In this document: piece after piece, positions 62,992 to 64,000 of the stretch
Position numbering within the stretch: the stretch's first letter is position 1
Layout of the letters: the number at the start of each line of letters is the position of its first letter
Assembly: GCA_030159075.1 (NCBI GenBank)
Contig: BROG01000006.1
Coordinates: forward strand, 2,007,501 to 2,071,500
Direction of reading: 5' to 3'
Length of the DNA: 64,000 bases
Origin: Atrina japonica
Taxonomy: Eukaryota; Mollusca; Bivalvia; Pterioida; Pinnidae
The notes under the pieces: generated by a model
What the model was told of the DNA's origin: nothing
What the model saw: only the letters and a program-made list of their open reading frames with translations
The model's database searches: none
Translations under genes and position numbers: made by a program

Positions 62992-64000
62992 GTAACGTAG
63001 TAAAAAAAAAAACCGAAACCTTCAACAAAAGCATAAATGTGAGGCAGATCTACCATAAGTTATCAACAATTATTGTTGGCTAAAAGAGACTGGCGTCTTG
63101 AGTTACAAACTTCACTGTAAATGCGTGACCGATATACCAAATTTTCTGCAGTCACTAATTCAGTTTTGGTTGAGCAAGATTTACCCTAGTGAACGACATG
63201 AACGTCATCGCCTGAGTGACGTGCCAAATACATCTAGTCATCTAAAATAGATTGAACAGTTATATGACATGAAATACGAAAATTAACATGTGGTTACTTG
63301 GCTCTAATTCATAAGGTACATAAAATAATTTGTATGACCACAGTCTATATGCTTTTCACACCGTGTATACAATATTCATACACTTGTTAAAGTTTATTTG
63401 TTAAAAAAACATAAAAGATCTATGCTTAATGTGTTAAATGTCAAAATTAAGATGATAAAAATGGATAAATAATGTTAATTATTCAAAGTAATCAACAAAA
63501 TAACAAATCGGTTTTCCAACATGTATTGCACGGATTTTGATCACAAATCATATTAACAACGCTATCAAACACGTTCCATTCAAATCTTCAACCAAATGTC
63601 TATCATTTGACCAACCTATGCTAAACAACACAACTTGGGCAAAACAAAACACCTCCGTTTAATTTTTATCAAAAATCTTAGACAGGTAGTTGGACTGTAA
63701 ATAATTATTGTTCTTAGTTTCTAAAATATCTTCACTAAAATGTTACATATATGGATTATTTAATATAGATATTGTTATGCCTATCAATATAACTATAATG
63801 ATATACTTGTAGTAAATTCTTTGTTTTCACATAGTTCAAATATATATACATATAACTGGGCAGAAGTTGTGATACGTTGTCAAAAATTAAAACAAGATTA
63901 AATTTCTAAGGGTGCAAAAACCAGAGAAATGAACTTTTTCTACTCCAATATGGGTACAAACAAACAAGCAGATTACATGTGTTAAGAAATGATAACAATT
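62992..64000. other. No feature seen
   Basis: AT-rich sequence to the end of the window; nothing supported. Confidence 0.4.

Overview
This is animal (eukaryotic) nuclear DNA, not bacterial. It is AT-rich, gene-poor and intron-rich. It holds more than fifteen long microsatellites, mostly (TA)n, and many copies of dispersed repeats: tRNA-derived SINEs, Penelope-like retroelement fragments, a mariner relic, CR1/Jockey-type LINE debris and palindromic MITE-like elements. The repeat style and the gene fragments suggest a lophotrochozoan, most likely a bivalve mollusc. That is an inference; no species can be named from sequence alone.

Genes. Real coding sequence is a small fraction and lies in short exons that were found by matching splice sites and reading phase. 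(1) A TNF-like ligand gene, 3' part, + strand: exons 1038-1083, 2367-2438 and 3404-3810, joined by phase-1 introns, with an AATAAA at 3837. (2) A second TNF-like terminal exon, 7925-8163 +, about 4 kb downstream in the same orientation, sharing a PICK motif with the first; together they look like a small tandem ligand cluster. (3) A three-exon RING-finger gene, + strand: 18960-19115, 27455-27520 and 30366-30629, about 161 residues, with all eight C3HC4 zinc ligands and two phase-0 introns. (4) An orphan exon at 49796-49871 + and a short three-exon model at 54024-54619 +, possibly one gene. (5) A coding-like, frameshifted stretch at 62781-62991 + that ends at a splice donor. Two weaker candidate terminal exons are at 33564-33830 (-) and 40410-40522 (+).

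Mobile elements. The most interesting region is 32190-32970. The minus strand carries a 5'-truncated Penelope-like GIY-YIG endonuclease reading frame. Downstream of it is a sequence that folds as a hammerhead ribozyme (32271-32308). The same element end is repeated as a perfect 58-bp inverted copy at 32737-32794, whose start falls at the predicted self-cleavage site. Both ends adjoin long (TA)n arrays. A separate dispersed family has a hammerhead-like motif at about ten places (around 6.2, 6.6, 21.2, 46.7, 49.1, 49.7, 51.4, 58.2, 58.7 and 60.3 kb), and a third motif sits at 32931-32969. In all three types the helix III segment is a short palindrome, as expected if the ribozyme works as a dimer. 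Another retroelement family (reverse transcriptase with YIDDV, at 35.7-36.6 kb and 41.3-42.2 kb) has left about ten 5'-truncated copies sharing one 3' end.

Layout. 0-8 kb: TNF-like cluster with MITEs. 8-19 kb: intergenic microsatellites, a 33-bp minisatellite, SINE and foldback elements. 19-31 kb: RING gene with large introns. 31-49 kb: Penelope-like and RT-bearing retroelements, SINEs and a long (CT)n. 49-55 kb: unknown gene exons mixed with mariner, LINE and SINE-like insertions. 55-64 kb: repeat-rich, with a coding-like fragment near 62.9 kb. Large stretches between these show nothing I can support.
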